Assembly: GCF_007859275.1 (NCBI RefSeq)
Contig: NZ_VOHC01000003.1
Coordinates: forward strand, 35,963-99,962
Direction of reading: 5' to 3'
DNA from: Planomicrobium sp. CPCC 101079
GTDB taxonomy: Bacteria; Bacillota; Bacilli; Bacillales_A; Planococcaceae
Length of the DNA stretch: 64,000 bases
Both the position numbers and the translations under genes were made by a program. This document shows positions 35,403 to 44,282 of the stretch, piece after piece. The notes beneath the pieces were generated by a model. That model did not search any database, had not been told where the DNA came from, and saw nothing but the letters and a program-made list of their open reading frames with translations. Positions within the stretch are counted from its first letter, which is position 1, and each line of letters starts with the position of its first letter.

Positions 35403-36353
35403 TTGAACAGTTTTATCGTTATGCAAGGAGAAACGTATCAGCAAGAAAAAAAGTTGGGGATCCTTTGGTCGCCGCAACAAGACAAATCGGGGATGGTTCC
35501 GCATTCCTACAAACGGATGACGGAAGTGAAAAAAGGTGATCGCATTCTTCATTTCGTTAAAGGCGCAATTATCGCTATCAGCAGAGCGGCTGAGGACTGC
35601 AAAGAAGCACAGCGGCCAACACTGCTGGACGGGACCGGCGAAACGAACGGCTATAAAGTCTCTACAGAATACCGGGAGCTGGAAACTCCAGTAATTATCC
35701 ATGAGCATATAGCCGGCTTATCTCCTTTCCTGCCCAAAAAATATTCTGCCTTCCAAGAAGACGGAAGCGGAAATCCTGGCTATTTATATGCCTGCAATGA
35801 AGAATTGCTGTTGAAATTGCTGGAAATCATTAGTATCCACAATGTTTATGTCGAGGAAGCGGAACAGCTTGAGTTGGCGATCGAAGTAGTGCGCAGAAAA
35901 GAGCATTATCCGCTTGTCACGCTGATTGCTGAAACGGTGTTGGATGCAAAAACGAAAATGGAACGGGGCGAGCAGCATTTTCAGCAGCTCCTTATGCCAA
36001 TGTGGAATAGACGATGCCAGATTTGTGGAATCCAATTGGAGGCGCTGTTAAAAGCCAGCTATGCTAAACCATGGAAAGACAGTATGGACACAGAAAGAGT
36101 AGACCCTTATAACGGCATCGTTTTGTGTGCCAATCACGATGCACTGTACCGGAACGGATATATAGCAATCAATCCAAGCGGCAACTTGCAGATTTCAAAA
36201 AAAATTGCGGAAGAAGATTATCCCTTATACGGATTGGCGAAAAAAATCAAAATTGCTGCTAATCCTCAAAATGAGCCTTTCTTTAGATGGCATAAAAACA
36301 ACATCTTTTTAGACAAGAGAAAGCGGGTATTAAACCGTCCGCCAGTAGAATGA
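35403..36353 (+). CDS. EVE/PUA-like plus HNH nuclease-fold protein, candidate modification-dependent restriction factor
   Basis: This 316-residue protein has an N-terminal domain resembling EVE/PUA-like modified-base readers (GILWSPQQDKSG, VKKGDRILHFVKGAIIAIS) and a C-terminal HNH module: the pair CQIC, the segment LLKASYAKPWKDS, DPYNGIVLCANHDALYRNGY and ISKKIAEED. Such fusions restrict modified phage DNA. In the usual ASHIKPW motif the His is Tyr here (ASYAKPW), so nuclease activity is doubtful, although the later Asn and His are kept. Start TTG 35403 is 7 bases after aggagg. It stands alone, closed by a terminator. Confidence 0.7.
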   Translation: MNSFIVMQGETYQQEKKLGILWSPQQDKSGMVPHSYKRMTEVKKGDRILHFVKGAIIAISRAAEDCKEAQRPTLLDGTGETNGYKVSTEYRELETPVIIHEHIAGLSPFLPKKYSAFQEDGSGNPGYLYACNEELLLKLLEIISIHNVYVEEAEQLELAIEVVRRKEHYPLVTLIAETVLDAKTKMERGEQHFQQLLMPMWNRRCQICGIQLEALLKASYAKPWKDSMDTERVDPYNGIVLCANHDALYRNGYIAINPSGNLQISKKIAEEDYPLYGLAKKIKIAANPQNEPFFRWHKNNIFLDKRKRVLNRPPVE

Positions 36354-36409
36354 AAAACGAAAAACGTCCTCCGCTTGTTTTGCGGGCAAGAGGCGTTTTT
36401 CGTTTTTTT
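36353..36409 (+). terminator. Intrinsic terminator
   Basis: aaaaacgaaaaacg pairs with cgtttttcgttttt across an inner cttg/caag stem, followed by T. It ends the EVE-HNH gene. Confidence 0.85.
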
Positions 36410-36633
36410 GTTTGCAAAGAATTTCGAGGCTGTGTTTTAAAAAGCAAAACAGGGAGGAGGGCCTGCAAAGGAAAACAACAGAAACAATAACTTATTGCAA
36501 TTTAAAAAGAAGGGAATTTCTGCGGTTTTATAGAACTAATTATAAAAATAATAGGCGGAAAAGCAAAAAAACGGGTATACAAAAATCACATCAAACTAGG
36601 TGATAGCACCTTTGCCAAGATTGGAGACTTTTT

Positions 36634-38667
36634 ATGGATTTATTGCTAACCGTCTTGATATTGCTTTTCTGTTTGTTAATTTCCAATATTGTAAGCCACT
36701 ATACGCCTTATATTCCAACAGCGCTCATCCAAGTAGCTTTAGGGGTCATCCTGGTAGTGGTTGTCGAAGATTTCACTTTTGAAATCGAAACTGAATGGTT
36801 TTTATTGTTGTTTATCGCCCCTCTCCTGTATAACGATGGAAGACATTTCCCCCGCGAAGAATTATGGAGAATGAGAGGCCCCATTTTAGGGAATGCCATT
36901 CTCCTTGTACTATTGACGACTGTCGGAGGCGGGTATTTTATCCACTGGCTTGTTCCGTCAATTCCCCTGACAGCGGCGTTTGCATTAGCTGCCATTTTAT
37001 CGCCGACCGATCCGGTTGCTGTCAATGGCATTGCAAAACGCATCCACATTCCGGAAAAAGTTTTGAATCTTGTAAGAGGCGAATCGTTGATTAATGATGC
37101 ATCGGGCCTTGTTGCTTTCAACTATGCCGTTGCGGCGGTTGTGACCGGCTATTTTTCTTTGCGTGAGGCTGTCCTTGATTTTTCTTACAAATTCGTAGCA
37201 GGAGCTGTTTTAGGCCTTGTTCTAGGCTTGCTTATTATTGGCATCCGCTACCTTTTGCGAAAACAAGGCATCAGCGATGTTACATTTTTCACCTTGCTGC
37301 ACGTTATGACGCCATTTTTGATTTTTATTATTACGGAAGAGTTTTTGCACGCTTCTGGGGTCATTGCGGTTGTTGTAGCCGGGATTGTCCACTCCTTGGT
37401 CAGGGAAAGAACCGAAACTTTTATCGCTGAAGAACAGATTTTAACAGAAGATATTTGGAAGATTATTTTATTTATTTTGAATGGCATCGTGTTCTTGCTG
37501 TTGGGCTTGAATATTCCGCCTTCCATGAGCGGCATATTGGAAGATGCGGATTCAGGGCTATGGCGGCTTGTTCTTTATGTTGTTTTGATCGGTTCCGTTA
37601 TTTTAGGAATTCGTTTTGTTTGGGCGTATTTGTTTGCCGCATATGAGTATCGGTTCAGCAAAACTGAAAACTTTGCAAAACCAAATTTGAAAACCACTCT
37701 TTTTGTCAGTTTGACGGGTGTTCGCGGAACAGTCACCATGGTCGGGGTTTTATCGATTCCATACGCGCTGGAAAGCGGTGAAGATTTTCCGAACCGATCG
37801 CTCATCCTTTTTTTAGCGGCCGGAACCATTTTATTCACATTAATAGCAGCGACCCTCTTGCTTCCGCTTCTCAGCAGGGGAGTGATGGATGAAGGGGAAA
37901 GCGAGCCTGAAATGAATTTAGAAGAGGCAAGGAAGCGTGTGCTGCTGGCTTCGATCAATAAAATCAAAGACGAAATGACAGAAGAAAATGAACCCGTCGC
38001 TTATGAATTGATGGATGAATATAAATTGAGGCTAAGCCAATTGGAGCCGGATGCTAAACTGGTGGAGCAAAAAAGCAAAAAGTACCAGCGGAAATTGAAA
38101 GAAACCCGCTTAATGGCATTAAAGGAGGAAAGAGAGTATATAGAGAATGTAAAGAAAAAGCAGGGCATGGACCAAGATATGTATGAAGCGTTCGAGAAAT
38201 CGTTGAACCGAAGAGAACAGGCGATTGAAAAGAATGTCCGTGCTTTTACAATTTATCTCCATGGCAAGCTGATCAGGGCGTGGAAGAGATTCCGCGGCCA
38301 TTACGTTAAAGACGAAGAAACCCGGTTGATCAAGCTGCAAATCGGTAAAGACATTCAATTGGCTGCCCTGCAAGCCGCTCTAAGAACATTAGAAAACCGT
38401 CTTAAGGAAAATGGGCAAGATGAAACGATAGAAACCGTCATTATGGAATACAATCGAATGATCAGCGGATTAAAAACACCCGAATCACTTTTCAATGAAA
38501 ATTACGATATTCAAAAAGAAGAACTTCGAATTATTGTCATGGATATGGGTCGCTCTGAAATTTTCAAAATGTATGACGGAGGGCAAATAACAAGAGAACA
38601 GGCAAAGGAATTAAGGCGCTATGTCAACTATTTGGAAAGTGTTACGCTTCACGAATTAATTGAATGA
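36634..38667 (+). CDS. CPA1-family Na+/H+ antiporter
   Basis: This 677-residue protein extrudes Na+ (or K+) in exchange for H+. About twelve membrane segments (residues 1-420) include LSPTDPVAVNGIAKR and the ion-site motif RGESLINDASGLVAF with conserved Asp residues. A long C-terminal cytoplasmic domain (about 420-677) is charged and coiled, as in the NhaP/NhaK type, and probably regulates activity. A ttggag ribosome site precedes the ATG. The next small gene follows 26 bases after the stop and is probably co-transcribed. Its presence suits a salt- or alkali-tolerant organism. Confidence 0.9.
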   Translation: MDLLLTVLILLFCLLISNIVSHYTPYIPTALIQVALGVILVVVVEDFTFEIETEWFLLLFIAPLLYNDGRHFPREELWRMRGPILGNAILLVLLTTVGGGYFIHWLVPSIPLTAAFALAAILSPTDPVAVNGIAKRIHIPEKVLNLVRGESLINDASGLVAFNYAVAAVVTGYFSLREAVLDFSYKFVAGAVLGLVLGLLIIGIRYLLRKQGISDVTFFTLLHVMTPFLIFIITEEFLHASGVIAVVVAGIVHSLVRERTETFIAEEQILTEDIWKIILFILNGIVFLLLGLNIPPSMSGILEDADSGLWRLVLYVVLIGSVILGIRFVWAYLFAAYEYRFSKTENFAKPNLKTTLFVSLTGVRGTVTMVGVLSIPYALESGEDFPNRSLILFLAAGTILFTLIAATLLLPLLSRGVMDEGESEPEMNLEEARKRVLLASINKIKDEMTEENEPVAYELMDEYKLRLSQLEPDAKLVEQKSKKYQRKLKETRLMALKEEREYIENVKKKQGMDQDMYEAFEKSLNRREQAIEKNVRAFTIYLHGKLIRAWKRFRGHYVKDEETRLIKLQIGKDIQLAALQAALRTLENRLKENGQDETIETVIMEYNRMISGLKTPESLFNENYDIQKEELRIIVMDMGRSEIFKMYDGGQITREQAKELRRYVNYLESVTLHELIE

Positions 38668-38693
38668 TTACATTTTCGGGAGGAGCAGGAAAT

Positions 38694-38849
38694 ATGAACT
38701 TAAAAAAAGTTGAATCTTTACTCTATAAAACGGGGCGGGCACTGGGCGACCTCAATGCAATCAAAAATGGGACATTTCATGAAAGACTAGCACGCCGGGC
38801 TGTCAAAAAAGTGGTGAACCGCGTGACGGGAAGAATCTTTAAAATTTAA
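38694..38849 (+). CDS. Small basic protein, unknown function
   Basis: A 51-residue, strongly basic protein reading MNLKKVESLLYKTGRALGDL and then RLARRAVKKVVNRVTGRIFK. It is probably helical with Arg/Lys-rich patches, which could bind nucleic acid or membrane. Two overlapping ribosome sites (gggagg and cagga) precede ATG 38694. It lies just behind the Na+/H+ antiporter gene and likely shares its transcript; a terminator follows at 38944. I know no function for it. Confidence 0.65.
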   Translation: MNLKKVESLLYKTGRALGDLNAIKNGTFHERLARRAVKKVVNRVTGRIFKI

Positions 38850-38943
38850 TTGCAGATGAACCTCTTGGCAATCAACTGTTAATATGCCTGCAATCAGAGA
38901 AGCAAATAAACTTTACGGAAATTTAATATAGCTCTTTTTTTAT

Positions 38944-38978
38944 AGGCCTATCGCTCTTATTCGAGTGGTAGGCCTTTT
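38944..38978 (+). terminator. Intrinsic terminator
   Basis: aggcctatcgctc pairs with gagtggtaggcct (two wobble or mismatch positions) and is followed by tttt. Confidence 0.65.
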
Positions 38979-39090
38979 GCAAGGCGGCCTTTTTGAATTG
39001 CTTAATCGACTCCTTTGTAAATTTTATGATGACAAAGGGAGTGAATAGAAATTTGCTTATTGTTGCAAATTATCAGCCATGCTAAACTGT

Positions 39091-39135
39091 TGATGGATGG
39101 CTGCGCTTACACGCTAACGAGTTAGCCGACCATCA
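39091..39135 (+). other. Structured leader before the 5'-nucleotidase gene
   Basis: tgatgg...ggct (39091-39102) can pair with agcc..ccatca (39123-39135). Inside the loop, gctaac-ga-gttagc (39113-39126) can form a competing hairpin. The two structures exclude each other in part and lie just before the ribosome site. This could be an RNA switch or simply a stabilising leader; it matches no riboswitch class I know. Confidence 0.35.
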
Positions 39136-39158
39136 AAAACTAACAAGGATGGTGTCGA

Positions 39159-40844
39159 ATGAACGGTAAATTTATGAAGACGGCAATTGCTTCAGTTTTA
39201 GCGGCAAGTGCACTAGGTTTTCAAGCTTCAGCTCCTGCAAATGCTGCAGATGGGGATTTCAACCTAACGATCATGCACACAAATGATACACACGCGAATC
39301 TGGACAATGTTGCAAAACGTGTTACTTTGGTAAATCAAATCCGTGAAGAACATCCAAACAACTTATTGCTTGATGCCGGAGATGTTTTTTCTGGAACGTT
39401 GTATTTTAATACATTCCAGGGACAAGCGGATCTCGACTTTATGAATTTAATGAAATATGATGCAATGACGTTCGGCAATCATGAGTTCGACTTAGGGTCT
39501 AGTGCCGAAGGCCATGCAGCATTAGGAGAGTTTATCGGGGGAGCAGATTTTCCTTTTGTCTCGGCAAATGTTAATGTAGCCAATGATGCGGTTTTAGCGC
39601 CGCTAGATAACAATACCTATACAAAAGAATTTAACAACGGTGAAATATACAATGGCGTTATAAAAGAAATTGATGGTAAGGAAGTTGGTATATTCGGTCT
39701 CACAACTGAAGAGACTAAAGCCATTTCAAGCCCGGGTTCTGTAGAATTTGCGAATTACATCACAGCTGCAAACGAAGCAGTGGCTGCTTTTGAAGCTGCT
39801 GGCGTCAATAAAATTGTAGCGCTGACTCATATTGGTTTCGACGATTCCAAAACATACGACAACGACCAGTTGCTTGCTGATGCAGTAGCGGGAATCGATG
39901 TGATCGTCGGCGGCCATACGCACACCAAATTGGCGACACCTGTTGTAAACAATGCACACGGCGAACCGACTGTCATTGTCCAAGCGGAACAATACAATAA
40001 TTTCTTAGGGCAATTGGATGTAACGTTCAACGAAGCTGGCGTTATTACAAGCCATACAGGAATATTGCATGATGTAAAAACAGCTGCTGCTGACGCTGCA
40101 GCTGCAGCCATGCTAAAACCTTATGCAGATGAAATCAGCGCTATTAAAAACCAATCAACTGGAGCGGTTGCAAAAGTCCTCTTAAATGGCGGCCGCAACG
40201 AGGGCGGTGTGCGCTCTTCTGAAACGAATCTTGGAAATTTGATCACTGACGGCATGTTGGCGACTGCACAGAAGATCGACCCTGAAACAACCATCGCTGT
40301 CCAAAACGGCGGCGGTATCCGTGCTTCAATCGATGCAGGCGACATTACGGTCGGTGAAGTATTGACGGTTATGCCTTTTGGCAACGCATTGGCGATCATG
40401 GAGTTGACAGGCACTGAACTGAAAGCGGCTCTTGAAATCTCTGTCAAAGACTATCCGAATGAGTTTGGCGGATTCCTTCATGTATCGGGACTGAAATTTA
40501 CGTTTGACCCGAGCGCTCCAGCCGGTTCACGGGTTACGGATATACAAGTAGAGAAAAACGGGAAGTATAAGAAATTCAAAGAGAAAGACACATACAAAGT
40601 AGCGACAAATACGTTCACTGCTAAAGGCGGAGACGGTTATACTCCATTTGCAGCTGCGTATGCAGACGGCCGCGTCAGTGAACCGGGCAATATCGATTAT
40701 GAAATGTTTATCGATTATATTAAAACATTGGAAGAAGTAAATCCGAAAATGGAGAATCGCATTGTGGCTAAAACTCCTGCTCTAAGCAAAGCTTGCCAAA
40801 AACGCGCTGCCACTCCTGCTCCTGATTGTGTCGTGAATCCTTAA
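39159..40844 (+). CDS. Secreted 5'-nucleotidase/metallophosphatase
   Basis: This 561-residue exported two-domain enzyme dephosphorylates nucleotides outside the cell. A signal peptide with a likely cut after ANA (about residue 29) precedes a calcineurin-like metallophosphatase domain: IMHTNDTHANL, DAGDVFSGT, FGNHEFD, LTHIGFDDS and GGHTHTKLA. The C-terminal 5'-nucleotidase domain has NLGNLITDGML, QNGGGIRASI and KGGDGYTPF, which bind the nucleobase. Two Cys near the end (KACQKRAATPAPDCV) may form a disulphide. There is no cell-wall anchor. It is monocistronic with a terminator and a structured leader. Confidence 0.92.
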   Translation: MNGKFMKTAIASVLAASALGFQASAPANAADGDFNLTIMHTNDTHANLDNVAKRVTLVNQIREEHPNNLLLDAGDVFSGTLYFNTFQGQADLDFMNLMKYDAMTFGNHEFDLGSSAEGHAALGEFIGGADFPFVSANVNVANDAVLAPLDNNTYTKEFNNGEIYNGVIKEIDGKEVGIFGLTTEETKAISSPGSVEFANYITAANEAVAAFEAAGVNKIVALTHIGFDDSKTYDNDQLLADAVAGIDVIVGGHTHTKLATPVVNNAHGEPTVIVQAEQYNNFLGQLDVTFNEAGVITSHTGILHDVKTAAADAAAAAMLKPYADEISAIKNQSTGAVAKVLLNGGRNEGGVRSSETNLGNLITDGMLATAQKIDPETTIAVQNGGGIRASIDAGDITVGEVLTVMPFGNALAIMELTGTELKAALEISVKDYPNEFGGFLHVSGLKFTFDPSAPAGSRVTDIQVEKNGKYKKFKEKDTYKVATNTFTAKGGDGYTPFAAAYADGRVSEPGNIDYEMFIDYIKTLEEVNPKMENRIVAKTPALSKACQKRAATPAPDCVVNP

Positions 40845-40850
40845 TACTAA

Positions 40851-40902
40851 TAAAAAAAGCCATTTCCGAATTGTCGTACAAACGACTCGGAAGTGGCTTT
40901 TT
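40851..40902 (+). terminator. Intrinsic terminator
   Basis: aaaaagccatttccga and tcggaagtggcttttt form the main stem, with an inner gtcgt/acgac; a T-run follows. Confidence 0.85.
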
Positions 40903-40970
40903 CTAATCAAACATCCAAATGATTGTACCCTTCTAATCTAGCGGATATAAGCAAATTTTATAGAATTTAA

Positions 40971-41013
40971 GCAGCACCCGTTCTTTTCAAAAAGACGGGT
41001 GCTGCTTCTTTTT
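40971..41013. terminator. Terminator between convergent genes
   Basis: gcagcacccgt and acgggtgctgc form a perfect 11-bp stem. The + side has ttcttttt, the minus side a weaker ttaaatt, so it may work in both directions. Confidence 0.75.
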
Positions 41014-41015
41014 AA

Positions 41016-41951
41016 TTACCGAATAACGCCGTGCGGCAAAATGGCATGTACCCCTTTCACGCCGTTGACCACTTGTGTGATGTGAAGGTCGACCGCTGCA
41101 CTTGAAAGAGCGGTTGCTTCGGTTTTGGAAATTCCATAAAGCGACTGCATGAATTGAACCATTTCATCGAGTGCGACGGCAGCCGCTGCATTCAAGTCTT
41201 TATCAAACCCGAAAGTAATCCAACCGGCAGCTGTATTGGCCCGTGGCATGGTAAGAGACATGTTCTCATGGACGATTAACGTAAGATCGACCAAATCCAT
41301 CGGGCATTCGATTGCGGTTCCGGAACTTTCACCATCGCCTTGCAGCGCGTGGCCGTCGCCTAAAGAAAACATGCCGCCTTCAACGGCAATCGGCAGGAAT
41401 AAGCTGCTGCCTGTTGTCAGTTCTTTACAGTCGATATTACCTCCGCAGTAGCGGGGCGGAGCCGTCCGGTGGATGCCCGGCTCAGCGGGTGCAACACCCA
41501 TAAGGCCAAGGAAAGGAGACAGGCCGACACGAAATTCCTTGCTGCCGATTTCACAGCTTCCTGTCAAAGTTTCCGGATTCAATTTCCAATCCACTTCAAG
41601 CCTTTCGCTGCCGACTAGTCCCAATCTGTCGTTTTGCCAGTTTGGCAGGCCCCCAGCCCAATTCCGGCCATACCATCCAGGAATAACAGCGTTTGTCCGG
41701 ACCTCCAACACCATGCCAGGTTTGGCGCCTTCGATGGCGATAGGGCCGACTATCGGATGGCCAAGTTGTTCTTCTTTTTCCCGGGAGGTGAAAATCGTGC
41801 GTTCTTGCCCTTCTTTTTCAGAATAACCCCATTGGATATCGGGCGTCCTCAATTGTATCGAGTCCCCGGAGGCGATTGTCAAAATCGGTTCATAGTCGCT
41901 GCTGAATGATGAGTGCAAATTCTCTGAAGCTAAATCAATTTTATGTATCAT
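41016..41951 (-). CDS. Acetamidase/formamidase-family hydrolase
   Basis: This 311-residue cytosolic amidase of the FmdA/AmdA family hydrolyses small amides to the acid plus ammonia. Family marks are HPIVGPIAIEGAKPGMVLEV, PFLGLMGVAPAEPG, RYCGGNIDCKELTTGS (metal ligands) and the glycine-rich DGHALQGDGESSGTAIE. A gaaaggag ribosome site precedes the ATG. It stands alone on the minus strand, convergent with the 5'-nucleotidase gene. The substrate is unknown; formamide and acetamide are the tested family substrates. Confidence 0.88.
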   Translation of the reverse strand: MIHKIDLASENLHSSFSSDYEPILTIASGDSIQLRTPDIQWGYSEKEGQERTIFTSREKEEQLGHPIVGPIAIEGAKPGMVLEVRTNAVIPGWYGRNWAGGLPNWQNDRLGLVGSERLEVDWKLNPETLTGSCEIGSKEFRVGLSPFLGLMGVAPAEPGIHRTAPPRYCGGNIDCKELTTGSSLFLPIAVEGGMFSLGDGHALQGDGESSGTAIECPMDLVDLTLIVHENMSLTMPRANTAAGWITFGFDKDLNAAAAVALDEMVQFMQSLYGISKTEATALSSAAVDLHITQVVNGVKGVHAILPHGVIR

Positions 41952-42097
41952 GCTGTTCTCCTTTCAATGTCCTACTTACTATTATTTCGCTATAAAAAAA
42001 TAAAATCCTTTTCTGCTGTTTGCTTTTGCCAACTTACGCTATACTTGAATAAGTTGTTTATTTGATAAATTCTGAAAACGATTTAAGGAGGGTATTA

Positions 42098-43888
42098 ATG
42101 ATTCAATTTCCGAAACCTACAGTAGAACAATTCTTTCGTACATATTCCATAACTGATTTTGCAGTACGCGATGATGAAAAGCAATTGATTTTCAGTTCCA
42201 ATTTGAACGGCAAGGTGAATCTATGGGCAATGGATTTGCCTAATCTGTATCCTTATTTGTTTGCGCATCGGGATGAATCCACAAATTTCATCAAATTCGA
42301 TCCTCAGAACCGCTATGTGCTTGCTGGTTTTGACAAGGATGGGGATGAAAATCACCAGATATACGCACTTCCAAGTGAAGGCGGTCTTCCGCTGCCAATC
42401 GTTACAGGGAATCCTGATGAAAAATATTACTATGCGCATTTGAGCGAAGACGGAGAACGCTTGTATTACTTGACTTCCGAAGGAAACCCGTCGTTTCTAA
42501 ATACGCATATGCGCAATCTGAAAGACCAGTCGGACACAGTTTTGAACAGAGGGGAGAAGACCACAACTTACTTGGAAGCCGTCTCTCAAAACGAGCAAGC
42601 ATTTGTTTATACCCAATCGTTCGCTAATACGTATGTTTTAGGCTATGTAAAAGTCGGTGAGGAGATCCATTATTTAACACCAGACCCAGAACAAGTGCAC
42701 GTTGTCTATGATTCTGTTTTCATCGATGACCAAACAATTTATTTTCTCACGGATTACGGCAGCGACTTTGTGTATTTAGCCCGCTTCGATATAGAAGAAA
42801 AAGCATTTTCAAAAGTACTGGTAGTTGAAAACGAAAGTATACAAATGGTGAGGTGGAATAAAGAACAGAATATGTTCTACTTTTACACTGAAAAAGGGGT
42901 AATCGACATTTTATACCGTTTCAACCCGGATTCGGAAAAATTGGAACAAATTCCAACTCCTGTAGACATTATTGATAAATTTATCGTTTCTAAAGCCGGA
43001 AATCTGTTTTTGCTCGGTACCAGCTCTACAAAACCGCATAATATATTCCAGTGGCTGGGAGATTCAGATTGGAAACCGTTGACAGACAACCGGGTTCTTG
43101 GATTAACTGAAGAAAATCTGGTTGATCCGGAAGAAGTCAGCTACACATCTTATGATGGCCTGGAAATTGAAGCGCTGCTGTTTAAACCGAATCCGGAAAA
43201 CGACAACGGCCATGCCATCTTCTGGCCCCACGGCGGCCCCCAGCATGCCGAACGAAAGCAATTCCGCTCCATGTTCCAGTGCTTTTTAAACCGCGGCTAC
43301 ACCATTTTTGCGCCTAACTTCCGGGGAAGCACAGGATATGGTTCAGCTTTTGTAAAGCTTGTGGAACAAGATTGGGGAGAAGGGCCGCGGCTTGATTGTC
43401 TGGCTGCTATTAATTGGCTGTTTGACAAAGAGCTGGTGGACCGGGATAAACTGTTTTTGATTGGCGGCAGCTATGGCGGATATATGGCATTGCTTCTTCA
43501 CGGCCGGCATCCTGAATATTTTAAAGCCGTTGTTGATATTTTTGGCGTTTCCAACTTGTTTACATTCGTCGAATCAGTGCCACCTCATTGGAAGCCCATT
43601 ATGGAACGCTGGTTGGGCGATCCGGAGCGTGACAAAGAGCGTTTCACAAAAGACTCTCCGGTCACGTATCTAGACGGCATGGAAAAACCGATGCTCGTTA
43701 TCCAAGGAGCAAAAGATCCCCGTGTAGTTAAAGAGGAATCCGACCAGATTGTTGCGAAACTGCAGGAAAAAGGCCGAGAGGTGGAATACCTTGTGTTAGA
43801 AGATGAAGGGCACGGCTTTTCGAAAAAAGAAAATGAGATAAAAGTGTATAGCGCAATGCTGGAGTTTTTGAAAAAACATCACGGGTAA
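42098..43888 (+). CDS. S9-family peptidase (prolyl oligopeptidase/acylaminoacyl-peptidase type)
   Basis: This 596-residue serine peptidase has an N-terminal beta-propeller (about 1-340) and a C-terminal alpha/beta-hydrolase domain. The oxyanion region is FWPHGGPQHAE, the nucleophile GGSYGGYMALL, the Asp in VIQGAKDPRV and the His in EDEGHGFSKKEN. Such enzymes cleave short peptides or remove acylated N-terminal residues in the cytosol; no signal peptide is present. Start ATG 42098 follows aaggaggg; an in-frame TTG 36 bases upstream lacks a site. A perfect terminator follows. Confidence 0.92.
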   Translation: MIQFPKPTVEQFFRTYSITDFAVRDDEKQLIFSSNLNGKVNLWAMDLPNLYPYLFAHRDESTNFIKFDPQNRYVLAGFDKDGDENHQIYALPSEGGLPLPIVTGNPDEKYYYAHLSEDGERLYYLTSEGNPSFLNTHMRNLKDQSDTVLNRGEKTTTYLEAVSQNEQAFVYTQSFANTYVLGYVKVGEEIHYLTPDPEQVHVVYDSVFIDDQTIYFLTDYGSDFVYLARFDIEEKAFSKVLVVENESIQMVRWNKEQNMFYFYTEKGVIDILYRFNPDSEKLEQIPTPVDIIDKFIVSKAGNLFLLGTSSTKPHNIFQWLGDSDWKPLTDNRVLGLTEENLVDPEEVSYTSYDGLEIEALLFKPNPENDNGHAIFWPHGGPQHAERKQFRSMFQCFLNRGYTIFAPNFRGSTGYGSAFVKLVEQDWGEGPRLDCLAAINWLFDKELVDRDKLFLIGGSYGGYMALLLHGRHPEYFKAVVDIFGVSNLFTFVESVPPHWKPIMERWLGDPERDKERFTKDSPVTYLDGMEKPMLVIQGAKDPRVVKEESDQIVAKLQEKGREVEYLVLEDEGHGFSKKENEIKVYSAMLEFLKKHHG

Positions 43889-43889
43889 A

Positions 43890-43940
43890 GGAACAGAAAA
43901 AGGCGAGAGAAGAAATCTTCTCTCGCCTTTTTCTGTTATT
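43890..43940. terminator. Intrinsic terminator
   Basis: aacagaaaaaggcgagagaag pairs perfectly with its complement on the other side of aaat. The A and T tracts on both sides allow use in either direction. Confidence 0.88.
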
Positions 43941-44212
43941 AAAATGCTCCTGAGCCGCCCCCTCCGCCTCCAGCACCCCCTCCAATTGATATAGCCGCCA
44001 TTACATGGGCGGTCGAAATGGAATTTACTGTGAGAAAGACTCCTGTCCATAACTGAGGATTAAACACGAACGAACCGGAATTTGATCACCGTGCAAAGGT
44101 TCCTGCTCTGGCGAGAGCTTGTGCTTTCTTGCCGGAAGGGCTTGATTCAGTACTAAGAAGGTCGGTATAGGCATGCAGTTTTGTTGAAGAGGGATTGTTG
44201 GTTCACTTTGTT
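43939..44212 (-). pseudogene. C-terminal remnant with Gly-rich tail (DUF2207-like)
   Basis: On the minus strand one frame, interrupted by a TGA, reads TDLLSTESSPSGKKAQALAR AGTFAR, stop, then FVFNPQLWTGVFLTVNSIST and the tail IGGGAGGGGGGSGAF before TAA 43939. A tail of glycines ending in SGAF is the usual end of DUF2207 membrane proteins of Bacillales. The upstream membrane part is missing; the channel gene begins nearby. I infer a decayed copy. The family call rests mainly on the tail. Confidence 0.4.
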
Positions 44213-44282
44213 TACAACCGCGCAGTGCCAGGAAGCGAGCGCTTTTTGATAGTTAGATCGCCCGTCTCCTAAATACTAAAAG

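Noticed and set aside
36412..36603. 63-codon + frame between the EVE-HNH and antiporter genes
   Set aside because: Lys/Arg/Asn-rich frame without a good ribosome site or plausible fold; probably chance.
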